From CAIVAT01 sp037128705 (GTDB lineage: Bacteria; Bacteroidota; Bacteroidia; Bacteroidales; FEN-979), in the NCBI GenBank assembly GCA_037128705.1, contig JBAXVX010000015.1, forward strand, positions 30,357-94,356: a stretch of DNA of 64,000 bases, written 5' to 3'. Below are positions 7,064-15,117 of the stretch, piece after piece. A program made the position numbers and the translations under genes. The notes under the pieces were generated by a model. That model saw nothing but the letters and a program-made list of their open reading frames with translations, ran no database searches and had not been told where the DNA came from. Numbering within the stretch: the first letter of the stretch is position 1; each line of letters begins with the position of its first letter.

Positions 7064-7594
7064 ATGAACTTTTTTCACAAAAACCGTATCCTCTCCTGGC
7101 TGCTGATTGTACTGATTGTAATCAATGTTTCGGCACTGGCCAGCTTTTTCCTGTTTTCCCGCAAAACATCCCCTGCCACCTGTTGTCCAACAGATGGGAA
7201 GCAGGCTCATTCCTTCTGCAGTGAACTGCGATTGTCGGCCAAGCAAACTTCACAGGTGGACTCCATTAATCAAAATTACAAGCTCAATGCCGGGCCCATC
7301 GTGGCTGCCATAAAAAACACAAGGAGTGCCATCCTGAATGAACTGGAAAAGGAAACTCCTGATACCAGCACGCTGAACAAACTCACTGATGAACTTTCTG
7401 TCATGCAAAAGAGGGTTCAGCAGGAAAATATCAGGCAGTATTTAAAATTAAAAAACGTCTGTGACCTGGAACAGGCACAACGATTATCAGCTTTATACAG
7501 GGATTTGTACGGATGTCCGATGAAAGGCAACGCCATGCGGCATCAATACCGCCACAGACAGGGGAATTCAAAGACCGGGGCCAGTTGTGAATGA
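7064..7594 (+). CDS. Periplasmic heavy-metal-sensor-like (CnrX/Spy-like) protein
   Basis: A 176-residue protein with an N-terminal membrane anchor (about 8-32, ILSWLLIVLIVINVSALASF) and a helical periplasmic domain with the LRLSAKQTSQVDSINQNY segment typical of the Spy/CpxP/CnrX heavy-metal-sensor superfamily. It has several cysteines and histidines (CC near 45, SFC, NVC, YGCPM and a His-rich end) that could bind metal. It is the third gene of the sigma/anti-sigma unit and probably supplies the signal. Its stop codon abuts the stop of the convergent gene at 7595. Confidence 0.78.
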   Translation: MNFFHKNRILSWLLIVLIVINVSALASFFLFSRKTSPATCCPTDGKQAHSFCSELRLSAKQTSQVDSINQNYKLNAGPIVAAIKNTRSAILNELEKETPDTSTLNKLTDELSVMQKRVQQENIRQYLKLKNVCDLEQAQRLSALYRDLYGCPMKGNAMRHQYRHRQGNSKTGASCE

Positions 7595-7861
7595 TCAGGC
7601 CTGTTTTTCCTTCTTGACCTTCTTCTCTTTCTTTACCTTCTTCTCTTTTTTCGGCTTTCTGCTTTTGTTCTTTTTGCAGGTACACCGGTCGTCGGTCATT
7701 GCCTTCAGCAGATCGATCTCTTTTTCGTGCAGTTCGATGAGATGGTCAATCTTTTTTTCCAGCAAATTGGTATCAGCAAAGAATTGCTTATCACATGTAT
7801 TTGTTTCGATGTCCTTTAATACCTTGAGCATCTGTTCAAGAATCACTTCACGTTCGGCCAT
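7595..7861 (-). CDS. Small coiled-coil protein with Lys-rich tail
   Basis: An 88-residue protein of unknown function. Residues 1-55 are predicted helical (EVILEQMLKVLKDIETN, LLEKKIDHLIELHEKEIDLLKAM), followed by CTC and a tail of KKEKKV repeats, very basic. There is no signal peptide or membrane segment. The tail could bind nucleic acid or the membrane surface. The gene has its own minus-strand TAnnTTTG box 17 bases upstream of the start. The phenylalanine-rich frame on the other strand is its shadow. Confidence 0.6.
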   Translation of the reverse strand: MAEREVILEQMLKVLKDIETNTCDKQFFADTNLLEKKIDHLIELHEKEIDLLKAMTDDRCTCKKNKSRKPKKEKKVKKEKKVKKEKQA

Positions 7862-7877
7862 AATATAATTATTTATT

Positions 7878-7885
7878 CAAATGTA
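7878..7885 (-). promoter_or_regulatory. Minus-strand -7 box
   Basis: CAAATGTA on the plus strand reads TACATTTG on the minus strand, matching TAnnTTTG, just upstream of the small coiled-coil gene. Confidence 0.55.
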
Positions 7886-7930
7886 CAAAGTTTAATCCTT
7901 CATTCAAACTTTCTGAATTTTTTTTTATTC

Positions 7931-7938
7931 TACCTTTG
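7931..7938 (+). promoter_or_regulatory. Bacteroidota -7 box for tatC
   Basis: TACCTTTG matches TAnnTTTG exactly and ends 18 bases before the tatC start codon, which implies a very short leader. Confidence 0.6.
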
Positions 7939-7956
7939 CCTTCATAAAGCAACCGA

Positions 7957-8790
7957 ATGAAAGAATCCTATTCAGCAGAGCCGGAAGAGAAAAAGGAGAT
8001 GACCTTTTGGGAACACCTTGACGAATTGCGGGGCACCCTGTGGAGAGTTCTCATTGCCATCCTGGTCACCTCCATTGTCGCCTTTGTCTTTAAGGACGTG
8101 CTGTTTGATGACATTATCCTTGCACCGAAGTCGAAAAACTTCATTACCTACCGTCTTCTCTGTCAACTCGGAAACTGGCTTTCACTGCCCTCCCTTTGCA
8201 TCGATCCATCACAATTCCAGCTCATCAACATCAGCCTTGCCGGGCAGTTCACCTCCCATATGAATATCTCGCTGGTAGCCGGGCTGATCATCGCCCTTCC
8301 CTATGTCCTCTGGGAATTTTGGCGGTTTGTCAAGCCAGGGCTGAATGAACAGGAGATCAGAAGTTCAAGGGGGGCCGTAAGTGTAATCACCATTTTATTC
8401 ATCCTGGGTGTATTGTTCAGTTACTTCATGGTGGCCCCGATGATGATCAACTTTCTGGGCGGGTATGTGGTTAGTTCGACCGTTTCAAACCAGATTGCGC
8501 TGACTTCCTACGTCAGTTCCATCACCCTGATGACACTGCTGATGGGTCTGTTGTTCGAACTTCCGGTCCTGATCCTGTTTCTGACGAAGATTGGCATCAT
8601 CACACCAAAACACCTGAAGAAATACCGGAAACACACCCTGATCGGCATCCTGATCCTTGCGGGGATAATCACCCCCAGCCCGGATATTTTCAGCCAGGTG
8701 ATCGTTGCGGTTCCATTGTACGCCCTGTTTGAGCTGAGCCTTTTCATTTCATCCCGTATGTACAGGAAAAAACAGGAGCTGGCCGGATAA
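7957..8790 (+). CDS. tatC: Sec-independent protein translocase TatC
   Basis: A 277-residue polytopic membrane protein of the twin-arginine translocase. The N-terminal FWEHLDELRGTLWRVL is the conserved TatC cytoplasmic segment that recognises the RR signal peptide. Six membrane helices can be seen, and the FWRFVKPGLNEQE loop with the Pro-Gly-Leu is conserved. An insertion of about 40 residues after the first helix (around 55-95) is longer than in E. coli TatC and common in Bacteroidota. No tatA/tatB gene is adjacent. It exports folded proteins. Confidence 0.96.
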   Translation: MKESYSAEPEEKKEMTFWEHLDELRGTLWRVLIAILVTSIVAFVFKDVLFDDIILAPKSKNFITYRLLCQLGNWLSLPSLCIDPSQFQLINISLAGQFTSHMNISLVAGLIIALPYVLWEFWRFVKPGLNEQEIRSSRGAVSVITILFILGVLFSYFMVAPMMINFLGGYVVSSTVSNQIALTSYVSSITLMTLLMGLLFELPVLILFLTKIGIITPKHLKKYRKHTLIGILILAGIITPSPDIFSQVIVAVPLYALFELSLFISSRMYRKKQELAG

Positions 8791-8866
8791 TTTTCCGGGA
8801 CCTGCTGTTGTAACCTTTCAAAAAAATCACCGTCTAAACCCCAAAATCAACAAAATCTTTCAGATA

Positions 8867-9370
8867 ATGGAACCAAAACGCCTATACCGCAGCATCACAG
8901 ACCGTAAATTTGCCGGCGTTGCCGGTGGTCTTGCAGAATATTTTGTGATGGACCCTTTGCTCATCCGTCTCGCCTTTGTCATTCTTACCCTTGCAGGGGG
9001 CGGAGGCTTCCTGATCTATCTTGTTTTTTGGATCGTCACACCTGAAAATCCGGTGAGGGTCAATCCTGCCATGAATCAACCCAACCAGAATGCTCAGCAA
9101 CCCACAACGGAGAACCCCGGCAACACCACTGAACCGCCAACGACCGAAACAAATGCCACATCAACACCGGCACCACAAACCAAAGAACGGAATAAAGGAA
9201 GTTTGATCGGAGGTCTCGTTCTCATCACGCTGGGGTCTCTTTTTCTCGCCGATGAACTTATTCCACAGGTTAATTTCGGCGACCTGTGGCCCGTCATTCT
9301 CATTGTAATCGGCGTGGGATTGCTGTTGAATGCAATCACCAAAAGAAATCGTAACACAAACCAATACTAA
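8867..9370 (+). CDS. PspC domain protein with C-terminal DUF5668-like membrane region
   Basis: A 167-residue membrane protein. Residues 4-63 form a PspC domain (KRLYRSITDRKFAGVAGGLAEYF plus one membrane helix ending FWIVTPENP). A Pro/Thr/Asn-rich linker of about 45 residues follows. The C-terminus (about 110-160) has two membrane segments, GSLIGGLVLITLGSLFLADELIPQ and LWPVILIVIGVGLLL, as in LiaI/LiaF-type proteins. PspC proteins take part in the envelope stress response. It is 12 bases upstream of a second protein with the same membrane region, so the pair likely works together. Confidence 0.88.
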   Translation: MEPKRLYRSITDRKFAGVAGGLAEYFVMDPLLIRLAFVILTLAGGGGFLIYLVFWIVTPENPVRVNPAMNQPNQNAQQPTTENPGNTTEPPTTETNATSTPAPQTKERNKGSLIGGLVLITLGSLFLADELIPQVNFGDLWPVILIVIGVGLLLNAITKRNRNTNQY

Positions 9371-9382
9371 AATCCTGCACCA

Positions 9383-10321
9383 ATGAAATACCGTCATGTC
9401 TTTTGGGCTTTTATCCTGATTGCAATCGGGATATTGTTTATGCTGAATAATTTTGGGGTGCTTGAATTTGGTTTTCGCACCCTCTGGAGCCTGTGGCCTT
9501 TGATCCTTATCCTGTGGGGGATTTCCATCCTTCCTATTAAAGATGGGATAAAAATCGCCGCCCTGGCTGTCGTCCTGGCGCTGACTGTCATATTCTTCAA
9601 CAGGATATCTGAACGTTCATCCTGGTTTCATTTTCATAATTTCCGGGGCTTTTCCGACAAGGACTGGGAAGATGATGAAGATTCAACCACCACCTATAAT
9701 TATCAGCCACAGAATCTGAGTGTTCCTTACGACTCGCTGACCGGCAGGGGTGAATTGCGCCTGGATGCTGCTGCAGGCAACTTTGAACTTCAAGGGATTA
9801 CCTCCGATTTTCTTACATTCAACAAAACAGGTGATATCGGGAACTACTCACTGACAACAACCAGTGAAGGGAACAAGAAAAAGATCAACCTGTCAATGGA
9901 AAAATCGGGGATCCGCCATTCGGTGAATGAGAACAAGGTTGAGATCAAACTCAACGACAAACCCTCCTGGAATCTCGATTTTGATATCGGAGCTGCTGAA
10001 ATCCTGATGGATCTGAGGGATTATAAAATTGATACGACAACCATTGATGCCGGTGCCTCCTCCCTTGATATCAAAATCGGTGACAAGAGCCCGCTTACCG
10101 TAATGACCTTCAATGCAGGTGCCTCCTCCATCAAAGTTGAAATCCCAAAAGAATCGGGATGCCAGATCAAATCCGAATCATTCATGATCAGCAAGGAATT
10201 CGAAGGATTCACCAAAAAGGGAGAAGGGATATATCAGACGGCCAACTTCTCAACCGGTAAAAATAAAATATACCTGACCGTGAAGACGGCCATCTCCAAA
10301 ATTGAGATCACCCGTTACTGA
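9383..10321 (+). CDS. LiaF-like envelope stress protein
   Basis: A 312-residue protein. The N-terminus has two to three membrane segments (about 4-75: VFWAFILIAIGILFMLNNFGVLEF, LWPLILILWGISILP, AALAVVLALTVIFF), the same pattern as in the upstream PspC protein. The rest is a beta-rich domain with repeating phrases such as DAAAGNFELQGI, DIGAAEILMDL, DAGASSLDIKIG and NAGASSIKVEI, characteristic of LiaF/toast-rack domains. In Bacillus LiaF inhibits a sensor of cell-wall damage. Here no adjacent LiaRS pair is seen. The stop codon abuts that of the convergent hydrolase gene with no spacer. Confidence 0.82.
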   Translation: MKYRHVFWAFILIAIGILFMLNNFGVLEFGFRTLWSLWPLILILWGISILPIKDGIKIAALAVVLALTVIFFNRISERSSWFHFHNFRGFSDKDWEDDEDSTTTYNYQPQNLSVPYDSLTGRGELRLDAAAGNFELQGITSDFLTFNKTGDIGNYSLTTTSEGNKKKINLSMEKSGIRHSVNENKVEIKLNDKPSWNLDFDIGAAEILMDLRDYKIDTTTIDAGASSLDIKIGDKSPLTVMTFNAGASSIKVEIPKESGCQIKSESFMISKEFEGFTKKGEGIYQTANFSTGKNKIYLTVKTAISKIEITRY

Positions 10322-11092
10322 TTACCGGTCGAGGTAATCTTTCACCAGGCCGAAAAATTCCCCGGGAGCATCAGCGTGGATCCAATGTGAAGCATTCGCA
10401 ATGGTTTTCACCTCCGCCCCGGGGAATTTACTTTTCAGCTCAGCAATATCACCGTCCCTGATATAATCGGATAACCCTCCGCGAATGAACAACACCGGCT
10501 TAGGATATTCACCGGTCACGCTGACTCCCTCAAAAACCGACAGCAGGTTTTCATTGATGGCTTCCAGGTTCAGCCGCCAGTCAAGGTACTTATGGTCGCG
10601 CCAATACACGTTTTTCAGCAGAAACTGCCGTAGTTTTAAGCTTTTTACCGTGGTTTGCAATTGTTTCTCCACGTCGCTTCTTGAGGTGGCTGTGCTGAAA
10701 TCAACCGATTGCATGGCATTGAGCAATAACTGATGCTCCTGGTTAGGCGGCGACTTGCGCAAAGAAATGTCTGCGACTACCAGTTTACTCACCATCTCAG
10801 GATGATGAAGGGTGAAAAACATGGCGGTCTTCCCGCCCAGGGAATGCCCGATCAGGAAGATGTCCTTGAGTCCGTTCTCCTCCACCAATCCCAAAAGATC
10901 ATCCTCCATTGACGGAAAATCAAACACCTGGCTGTGTGGCGATTGGCCGTGATTTCGCAAATCGGGAATCAGCACCCGGTAGTGTTCACTTAACCTTCGC
11001 CCAAAGGTTACCCAGTTGTCCGAAAGGCCAAATAATCCATGTAAAATCACGACCGGCTGACCGTTACCAAACTGACGACAGAATAACTTCAT
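10322..11092 (-). CDS. Alpha/beta hydrolase (YbfF-like esterase)
   Basis: A 256-residue alpha/beta hydrolase. The oxyanion segment HGLFGLSDNW follows the first strands, the nucleophile elbow is GHSLGGKT (Ser about 97), the acid is likely Asp in the IRGGLSDYI segment and the histidine is in NASHWIHADAP near residue 237. The order and the LFGLSDNW motif resemble E. coli YbfF, an esterase acting on acyl-CoA or short esters. Cytoplasmic; no signal peptide. Single gene with its own promoter box. Confidence 0.88.
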   Translation of the reverse strand: MKLFCRQFGNGQPVVILHGLFGLSDNWVTFGRRLSEHYRVLIPDLRNHGQSPHSQVFDFPSMEDDLLGLVEENGLKDIFLIGHSLGGKTAMFFTLHHPEMVSKLVVADISLRKSPPNQEHQLLLNAMQSVDFSTATSRSDVEKQLQTTVKSLKLRQFLLKNVYWRDHKYLDWRLNLEAINENLLSVFEGVSVTGEYPKPVLFIRGGLSDYIRDGDIAELKSKFPGAEVKTIANASHWIHADAPGEFFGLVKDYLDR

Positions 11093-11145
11093 TCAGCAGA
11101 TGTTTATTAACATAATATTGTTGAAAAAAAATCGTTTCGCTTTGT

Positions 11146-11153
11146 CAAAAATA
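11146..11153 (-). promoter_or_regulatory. Minus-strand -7 box for hydrolase
   Basis: CAAAAATA on the plus strand reads TATTTTTG on the minus strand, matching TAnnTTTG, 53 bases upstream of the hydrolase start. The remaining 11154-11304 holds a weak box (CATCTTTG near 11267) that may serve the radical SAM gene. Confidence 0.5.
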
Positions 11154-11304
11154 CATAAAAAAGTCACCTATTTGCATCGGAAATTTCATTGTAACACCGG
11201 CTTATCATGATTTGTTGTAATGCGTTGATTTACAGGAAGTCAGATATTGGTGAGACAGGCGGTTTTCATCTTTGAATTTACTATCCAAACAGGCAACACA
11301 TAAA

Positions 11305-12576
11305 ATGGAAAAAAGTCCGAACGAAAAACTGATCATCCCCCATATCGAATTATCAGAAGAAGAAGAACCTCCAAGTCAGCCCACCTTCATTGACGAAGCA
11401 ACCCTTTTAGACGAATATTTCAAATCGCGCGTCGACCGTGAAAAGACGGCTATCAGTGAACGCTCAATCGAATTCTTACAAACCTATTTTCCGGAAGCGA
11501 CGGTCAAAGACTGGAACAACTGGCATTGGCAGATCAAAAACAGCGCACGCTCCATTGAACAGCTGTCAAGGTATATTACCCTGTCTGACAATGAGGTGAA
11601 ACCCGACGGGACCAACAGTCAGTCGCTTCCATTGCGTATTTCGCCCTATTACATCAGTCTCCTCGACCGCGATAATCCGGAACAGGCCCTGCGGAAGAGC
11701 GTTGTACCGGTATTTGATGAGTTTCTTCTGCACTCTGGAGAAGCATCGGATCCCCTGATGGAAGAACATGACAGCCCCGTGCCCAATATCGTTCACCGTT
11801 ACCCCGACAGGGTGCTTTTCCTGGTGACCGGATTCTGTTCAACCTATTGCCGTTACTGTACCCGCACCCGCATGGTTGCAAAAAACAAATGTCACATCGG
11901 GGTAAAGTCGTGGGAGGCGGGGTTAAATTACATTGAGCAGCATAAGGAGGTGCGGGATGTACTGGTTTCAGGAGGCGACCCCCTTACCATGCCTGACCTC
12001 CATGTTGAATACCTGCTTTCACGTTTGCGAAACATCCCCCATGTGGAGATCATCCGCATCGGCACCAAGGTGCCAGCCGTTCTTCCCCAGCGTATCACCA
12101 GGCCCCTGGTGAATATGCTGAAGAAATATCATCCGCTGTTCATGAGCATCCATTTCACCCATGCAGATGAGATCACCATGGAGGTGAAGGATGCTTGCGA
12201 AAGGTTAGCCAATGCAGGGATTCCACTGGGAAGCCAGACCGTTTTGCTCAAAGGCATCAATGATGATGTACACGTGATGAAAAACCTCATGCACGCCTTG
12301 CTGAAAATAAGGGTCCGCCCCTATTACCTGTATCAATGCGACCCGGTAGTCGGATCGGGCCACTTCCGCACAACCATTGCGGAGGGTCTGGAAATCATCA
12401 AAGGATTACGCGGTCATACCAGCGGATATGCCGTTCCAACCTATGTCGTGGACGCCCCGGGTGGCGGCGGTAAAATCCCCCTGCTTCCCGATTACTTTGT
12501 CGGGAGAGAGGATGGATATGCCCTGCTTAAAAATTACGAAGAGAAGGTCTTCAGATATCCCGATTTTACCCAATAG
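11305..12576 (+). CDS. KamA family radical SAM aminomutase (lysine 2,3-aminomutase-like)
   Basis: A 423-residue protein from the ATG at 11305; a TTG at 11272 would add 11 residues but overlaps the likely promoter. The radical SAM cluster motif is Cys178-x3-Cys182-x2-Cys185 (CSTYCRYC). The PLP lysine is Lys390 in DAPGGGGK. Asp346 (YQCD) and Asp383 (VVDAPG) match the two aspartates that hold the epsilon-amino group of lysine in the clostridial enzyme, with identical spacing (37 and 7), so a lysine-like substrate is favoured over glutamate. The N-terminus is longer and more divergent than in KamA. It heads a tight cassette with two ATP-grasp enzymes and an acetyltransferase. Confidence 0.88.
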   Translation: MEKSPNEKLIIPHIELSEEEEPPSQPTFIDEATLLDEYFKSRVDREKTAISERSIEFLQTYFPEATVKDWNNWHWQIKNSARSIEQLSRYITLSDNEVKPDGTNSQSLPLRISPYYISLLDRDNPEQALRKSVVPVFDEFLLHSGEASDPLMEEHDSPVPNIVHRYPDRVLFLVTGFCSTYCRYCTRTRMVAKNKCHIGVKSWEAGLNYIEQHKEVRDVLVSGGDPLTMPDLHVEYLLSRLRNIPHVEIIRIGTKVPAVLPQRITRPLVNMLKKYHPLFMSIHFTHADEITMEVKDACERLANAGIPLGSQTVLLKGINDDVHVMKNLMHALLKIRVRPYYLYQCDPVVGSGHFRTTIAEGLEIIKGLRGHTSGYAVPTYVVDAPGGGGKIPLLPDYFVGREDGYALLKNYEEKVFRYPDFTQ

Positions 12577-12579
12577 CCA

Positions 12580-13560
12580 ATGACCATAGGATTAACCTAC
12601 GATTTACGATCAGATTACCTGAAGGAGGGCTATAGCGAAGAGGAAACAGCGGAATTTGACCGTGAAAGCACCATTGAGGCAATCGAACAAACATTAAAGG
12701 ATCTGGGATACCAGACTGACCGAATTGGCCATGTGAGGCATTTAATCGAGCGCCTTTCAAAGGGCGACCGGTGGGACATGGTATTCAACATTTGTGAAGG
12801 AATGAACGGAATTGGCCGGGAGGCCCAGGTTCCAGCATTGCTCGATGTTTTTAACATTCCCTATACCTTCTCCGACACCCTCGTGCTGTCGCTGACCCTG
12901 CATAAGGGAATGACAAAGCGGGTAGTCAGGGATTACGGAATACCCACCCCCGATTTTGCCATTATTGAACGTATTGAAGACTGTTCATCGGTCAACCTGA
13001 CCTATCCTTTGTTTGTAAAGCCCAATTCAGAGGGGACCGGCAAAGGGATCAGTGCGTTGTCGAAGGTCGCCAGTCCGGAGGAACTGACCGGCATATGCCA
13101 GGATCTGCTTTCAAAGTATCCGTCGGGACTGCTGGTTGAAGAGTATCTTCCCGGGAGGGAATTCACCGTGGGTGTGCTGGGCAGCGGCCCCGAGGGCTAT
13201 CCGGCGGGGATCATGGAAATTCTTTATTTAAAGGCCGATACCAATAACATCTATTCCTATCATTCCAAATCTAATTACCACGATAGAATAGAATATAAAG
13301 TTCCCGAAAAAGAGATCGCTGACAAATGCATCGATCTTGCCCTTAAAACCTGGCGCGTTTTAGGTTGCAAGGATGGCGGACGGATTGACATCCGTGTTGA
13401 CCGAAACGGCATACCGAATTTTATTGAGGTGAATCCTTTGGCCGGACTGGACAACATCCATTCTGATCTGCCAATACTCGCTTATAAGCACGGATATGAT
13501 TTTCAGCGACTTATCCATGAGATCATGCTCTCCGCCAGAAAAAGGTACGGGCTGCAATAA
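12580..13560 (+). CDS. ATP-grasp ligase, D-Ala-D-Ala ligase-like (first)
   Basis: A 326-residue ATP-grasp protein. The N-terminus (TIGLTYDLRSDYLKEG) is a Rossmann-like subdomain, VFNICEGMNGIGREAQVPALL resembles the substrate region of Ddl, KPNSEGTGKGIS forms the ATP-binding loop, and the metal-binding end reads IEVNPLAGLD. It should join a carboxylate to an amine using ATP. It starts 3 bases after the aminomutase stop and is followed 14 bases later by a second, related ligase. That context argues against a peptidoglycan role; a beta-amino-acid-containing dipeptide is a reasonable guess. Confidence 0.82.
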   Translation: MTIGLTYDLRSDYLKEGYSEEETAEFDRESTIEAIEQTLKDLGYQTDRIGHVRHLIERLSKGDRWDMVFNICEGMNGIGREAQVPALLDVFNIPYTFSDTLVLSLTLHKGMTKRVVRDYGIPTPDFAIIERIEDCSSVNLTYPLFVKPNSEGTGKGISALSKVASPEELTGICQDLLSKYPSGLLVEEYLPGREFTVGVLGSGPEGYPAGIMEILYLKADTNNIYSYHSKSNYHDRIEYKVPEKEIADKCIDLALKTWRVLGCKDGGRIDIRVDRNGIPNFIEVNPLAGLDNIHSDLPILAYKHGYDFQRLIHEIMLSARKRYGLQ

Positions 13561-13574
13561 TTAACTCCTCCAAA

Positions 13575-14546
13575 ATGAAACAAAAAGTATTGATCCTTTA
13601 CAATAAGTTGTCAAAAAAGCCAAAGGATGATGAAGCCGATGTCATTGAACAGGTAAATCTTGTAACCGGTGCATTAAAAAAGCTGGATTACGATGTTGAC
13701 TATCTGCAGTTGGATCTTAATCTTAAATCAGCGATCCTGCAAATTCAAAAGGGAAACCCGTATATTATTTTCAACCTGGTTGAAACGATCGGAAACAAAG
13801 GAGAATTCGCATTTCTTGCCACTTCAGTCCTCAACTTCATCAGGATTCCCTATACCGGATCACCCCTGATTCCCATGTTCCATTGTTCCAATAAATATCT
13901 TGCGAAGAAGGAGCTGAATGCCATCGGAATTAAAACCCCCAAAGGCTATACGCTTGATGAGTGCCACAAACTGGAACCCAACAAGAAATACATCATAAAG
14001 CCTATCTGGGAAGAGGGTTCGCTCGAGCTGGATGAGGATTGCGTCTTTATGGGCTCTGATAACGGGTTCATTGAAGGAATAAAAAAGAAAAGTCTGCAAC
14101 ACTACTTTATTGAGGAATTCATTGAAGGTAGAGAGTTTAATAATTCCATTCTTTACAGCCCGGATGGGCCTGATGTGCTTCCGCTAGCTGAAATGACCTT
14201 CGTCGACTATCCCGATGACAAGCCAAAGATGATGGGCTATAAATCAAAGTGGGACGACAAATCATTCGAGTATACCCATACCCGGAGGAGCTTCAGATTA
14301 TCAAAGGCTGATGAACCCCTGAAAAACGAGATGATCGCCATCTGTAAAAAATGCTGGATCGAAATGGGATTCAAGGGGTACGTCCGCATTGACTTCAGGG
14401 TGACCAAAGAAGCGGTACCCCTGGTGATCGACATCAACCTCAATCCCTGCCTTTCGGAGTCGGGTGGATTCATGGCTGCTTCGAAGAAGAGAGGATTGAC
14501 CTTTGATAAAGTTATTTCAAGGGTACTTGCGGATGCAATCAGGTAA
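13575..14546 (+). CDS. ATP-grasp ligase, D-Ala-D-Ala ligase-like (second)
   Basis: A 323-residue ATP-grasp enzyme, homologous in layout to the preceding one but clearly diverged. Landmarks are IIFNLVETIGNKGEFAFLAT, the IPYTGSP turn, KPIWEEGSLEL at the ATP loop, EEFIEGREFNNSIL, and IDINLNPCLSESGGF at the metal site. The glycine-rich ATP loop GTGKGI of the first enzyme is replaced by EEGSLELD here, so its nucleotide loop differs. Two consecutive ligases suggest two successive condensations or a heteromeric ligase. Confidence 0.8.
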   Translation: MKQKVLILYNKLSKKPKDDEADVIEQVNLVTGALKKLDYDVDYLQLDLNLKSAILQIQKGNPYIIFNLVETIGNKGEFAFLATSVLNFIRIPYTGSPLIPMFHCSNKYLAKKELNAIGIKTPKGYTLDECHKLEPNKKYIIKPIWEEGSLELDEDCVFMGSDNGFIEGIKKKSLQHYFIEEFIEGREFNNSILYSPDGPDVLPLAEMTFVDYPDDKPKMMGYKSKWDDKSFEYTHTRRSFRLSKADEPLKNEMIAICKKCWIEMGFKGYVRIDFRVTKEAVPLVIDINLNPCLSESGGFMAASKKRGLTFDKVISRVLADAIR

Positions 14547-14595
14547 AGCACCTTCAACCTGATGCGGTATTAACACAACAACAAATAAAAACACC

Positions 14596-15072
14596 ATGAT
14601 CACTTTTCGTTCAGAGGTTCGTCCTGAAGATGTTGAAATTGTCAGGGACATCATTGTCTCCACCGGATTTTTCTACGATTCCGAAGTACCTGTTGCCGTC
14701 GAACTGGTTCAGGACCGCCTTGACCTTGGCGATAAAAGCGACTACCACTTCCTGTTCGCCGAATCGGACGGAAAAACGGTTTCATACAGCTGTTTCGGGC
14801 CCATTTCAGCCACCGAGGGCAGTTTTGATCTCTACTGGATCGCGACGCATAACGACTACCGTGGAAAGGGGATTGGGAACATGCTGATTGAAGAGACGCA
14901 CAAAGCCATTAAAAAGATGGGAGGCCGGATTGTTATCGCCGAAACCTCTTCCCTCGAAAAATATGCCCCGACCCGGCATTTTTACGATTCTACCGGATAC
15001 TTAAAAGAGGCACAGATCAACGATTTTTACATGGAAGGTGACGGCAAGGTCTTTTTTGTCAAGCGCCTTTAA
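14596..15072 (+). CDS. GNAT family N-acetyltransferase
   Basis: A 158-residue GNAT. The acetyl-CoA pyrophosphate loop is DYRGKGIGNML (about 93-103); beta4 reads SFDLYWIATHNDYRG and the C-terminal part includes ETSSLEKYAPTRHFYDSTGY. The family transfers acetyl groups to amines. As the last gene of the aminomutase/ligase cassette it may acetylate a beta-lysine-type product, as AblB does in N-epsilon-acetyl-beta-lysine synthesis, although it is shorter than AblB. It is convergent with the ABC binding protein gene, 45 bases apart, with no strong terminator. Confidence 0.82.
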   Translation: MITFRSEVRPEDVEIVRDIIVSTGFFYDSEVPVAVELVQDRLDLGDKSDYHFLFAESDGKTVSYSCFGPISATEGSFDLYWIATHNDYRGKGIGNMLIEETHKAIKKMGGRIVIAETSSLEKYAPTRHFYDSTGYLKEAQINDFYMEGDGKVFFVKRL

Positions 15073-15117
15073 TTTGATTTTCCTGATCAGGTCAGTCAAC
15101 CGCAAAGAACCTGAGAT

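Noticed and set aside
7587..7868. Phenylalanine-rich plus-strand frame opposite the Lys-rich coiled-coil gene
   Set aside because: The minus-strand gene has a promoter box, a helical protein and a sensible start; the plus frame is its complement.
15082..15091. Palindrome CCTGATCAGG between the GNAT and binding protein genes
   Set aside because: Only 10 bases, without loop or T-tract; too weak to call a terminator.
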